13,514 nt of DNA. Origin: Planctomycetota bacterium (GTDB taxonomy: Bacteria; Planctomycetota; Phycisphaerae; UBA1845). The stretch covers positions 1 through 13,514 of the forward strand of contig JADFMZ010000041.1 of the NCBI GenBank assembly GCA_022563615.1, read 5' to 3'. Below are positions 13,011 through 13,514 of the stretch, piece after piece. The position numbers were made by a program, and so were the translations under genes. How positions within the stretch are numbered: the first letter of the stretch is position 1; each line of letters begins with the position of its first letter. The notes under the pieces are model-generated. The model saw nothing but the letters and a program-made list of their open reading frames with translations, did not search any database and was not told where the DNA came from.

Positions 13011-13053
13011 AGTGCGACGCCAGACCTCTGGCTCGCTACAACCTTCAGTGGCC

Positions 13054-13473
13054 ATGATGACCGCAACCGAACTTTTCAAGACCAGCTCCGACGCCCTGGC
13101 GATCACAGGCCCCGCCGAGTGGGACTCACCGGATGCGCCCGGTCAGCGCGACGCACTTGTCTACGTAGACGATGAAGCCGCCGAGGATGGCCCGCTCTGG
13201 TGCCTCGCGCCGCCCGGCTCTGATGACGCCGACTACCTGCCGATGGACGCGACCATGGCCCGGGAGCTGATTGAGTCTCATTTGCGCGCTTGGCTATTGA
13301 GTCGCGGGTGGCAGGTGCAGGTCACGACTCACAAGCAGACACAGCGGTGGCGACTTGTCGACAGTCTATCGTTTGCGGATGGCGGAGGTGATCGCCTGGA
13401 CAACGATTACCCCTACGGCAATGACGAGTTGACCGTGCTGTGCGAGTCTGTGGTTGTCCTGGCTGCGAGCTAA
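13054..13473 (+). CDS. Acidic hypothetical protein
   Basis: This is a small soluble protein of 139 residues, strongly acidic in its first 80 residues (YVDDEAAEDGP, GSDDADYLPMD) with a more basic patch around THKQTQRWR. It has no signal peptide or membrane segment. A helix MARELIESHLRAWLLSRGW is followed by strands (QVQVTTHK, RWRLVDSL) and a C-terminal strand LTVLCESVVVLAA, so it is probably a compact alpha/beta domain. I do not recognise a family. ATG 13054 is chosen (13057 is equally possible) because the longer frame from ATG 12994 would run through a -10-like element at 13005-13010. No RBS is evident. Only 41 bases follow it in the window, so its downstream neighbour is unknown. Confidence 0.7.
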   Translation: MMTATELFKTSSDALAITGPAEWDSPDAPGQRDALVYVDDEAAEDGPLWCLAPPGSDDADYLPMDATMARELIESHLRAWLLSRGWQVQVTTHKQTQRWRLVDSLSFADGGGDRLDNDYPYGNDELTVLCESVVVLAAS

Positions 13474-13514
13474 CGAGTCCCTACAGCGATTCCCGTATTG
13501 GGACGCCGGGGCAT

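Larger units (their letters stand above)
12743..13053. other. Intergenic region between divergent VOC and acidic-protein genes
   Basis: About 310 bases separate the VOC start and the plus-strand gene at 13054. No frame looks coding. The region holds the third 12-bp word (12752-12763) directly upstream of the VOC start, a perfect inverted repeat at 12900-12917 and a candidate promoter at 12982-13010. No convincing promoter was found for the VOC gene. Confidence 0.55.

Noticed and set aside
12779..13012. Plus-strand open frame of 77 codons between VOC and acidic-protein genes
   Set aside because: No RBS, cysteine- and arginine-rich, and it runs through the inverted repeat and the candidate promoter.
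1..13514. Search for CRISPR arrays, insertion sequences, attachment sites and toxin-antitoxin pairs
   Set aside because: No regular spaced repeats, no transposase or integrase motifs, no terminal inverted repeats with target duplications, and no paired small genes of that type were seen.

Overview
The window is GC-rich, gene-dense bacterial DNA, most likely chromosomal and from a Planctomycetota (Phycisphaerae-like) organism. The lineage call is inference. It rests on a sigma-70 factor fused to a long N-terminal helix-turn-helix region, on the RsbU-type phosphatase and soluble PAS kinase set among lineage-type hypothetical proteins, on short 5' leaders and on patchy Shine-Dalgarno use. There is no rRNA, tRNA, CRISPR array, transposase or phage gene.

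Layout. (1) Positions 1-134, minus strand: the 5' end of a gene for an exported or membrane protein, leaving the window, with a near-consensus promoter at 219-248. (2) 135-709: a long non-coding stretch with several hairpins, one of them terminator-like. (3) 710-5726, plus strand: a PP2C/RsbU-type phosphatase, then a tightly packed run of a lipoprotein, a soluble PAS histidine kinase (4-bp overlap with the lipoprotein gene) and an exported transglutaminase-like protein, closed by a hairpin at 5763-5789. (4) 5902-7755, plus: a membrane-anchored, mostly helical coiled-coil protein with its own TAGAAT-type promoter. (5) 8018-9685, plus: the sigma factor with stacked helix-turn-helix segments, preceded by a promoter and a possible 34-codon small ORF. 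(6) 9682-12122, minus: a tandem-nitroreductase SagB/ThcOx-type dehydrogenase and, upstream of it, a DUF4202 protein; the dehydrogenase and sigma genes converge and overlap at their stop codons. (7) 12317-12742, minus: a VOC-fold protein. (8) 13054-13473, plus: an acidic hypothetical protein.

How the genes may work together (inference). The left half is rich in signalling and gene-control components: a phosphatase of the type that acts on anti-anti-sigma factors, a histidine kinase without a visible response regulator, envelope proteins (lipoprotein, secreted protease-like transglutaminase, coiled-coil membrane protein) and an unusual sigma factor. An envelope-linked regulatory cluster is plausible, but no direct link between the parts is visible. 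The right half looks like unrelated metabolic accessory genes.

Most worth a second look: the sigma factor with altered -10-reading residues and extra DNA-binding segments; a 12-bp word repeated exactly three times in non-coding DNA; twin 17-bp palindromes inside the phosphatase gene; and a coding-like antisense stretch between phosphatase and lipoprotein genes.
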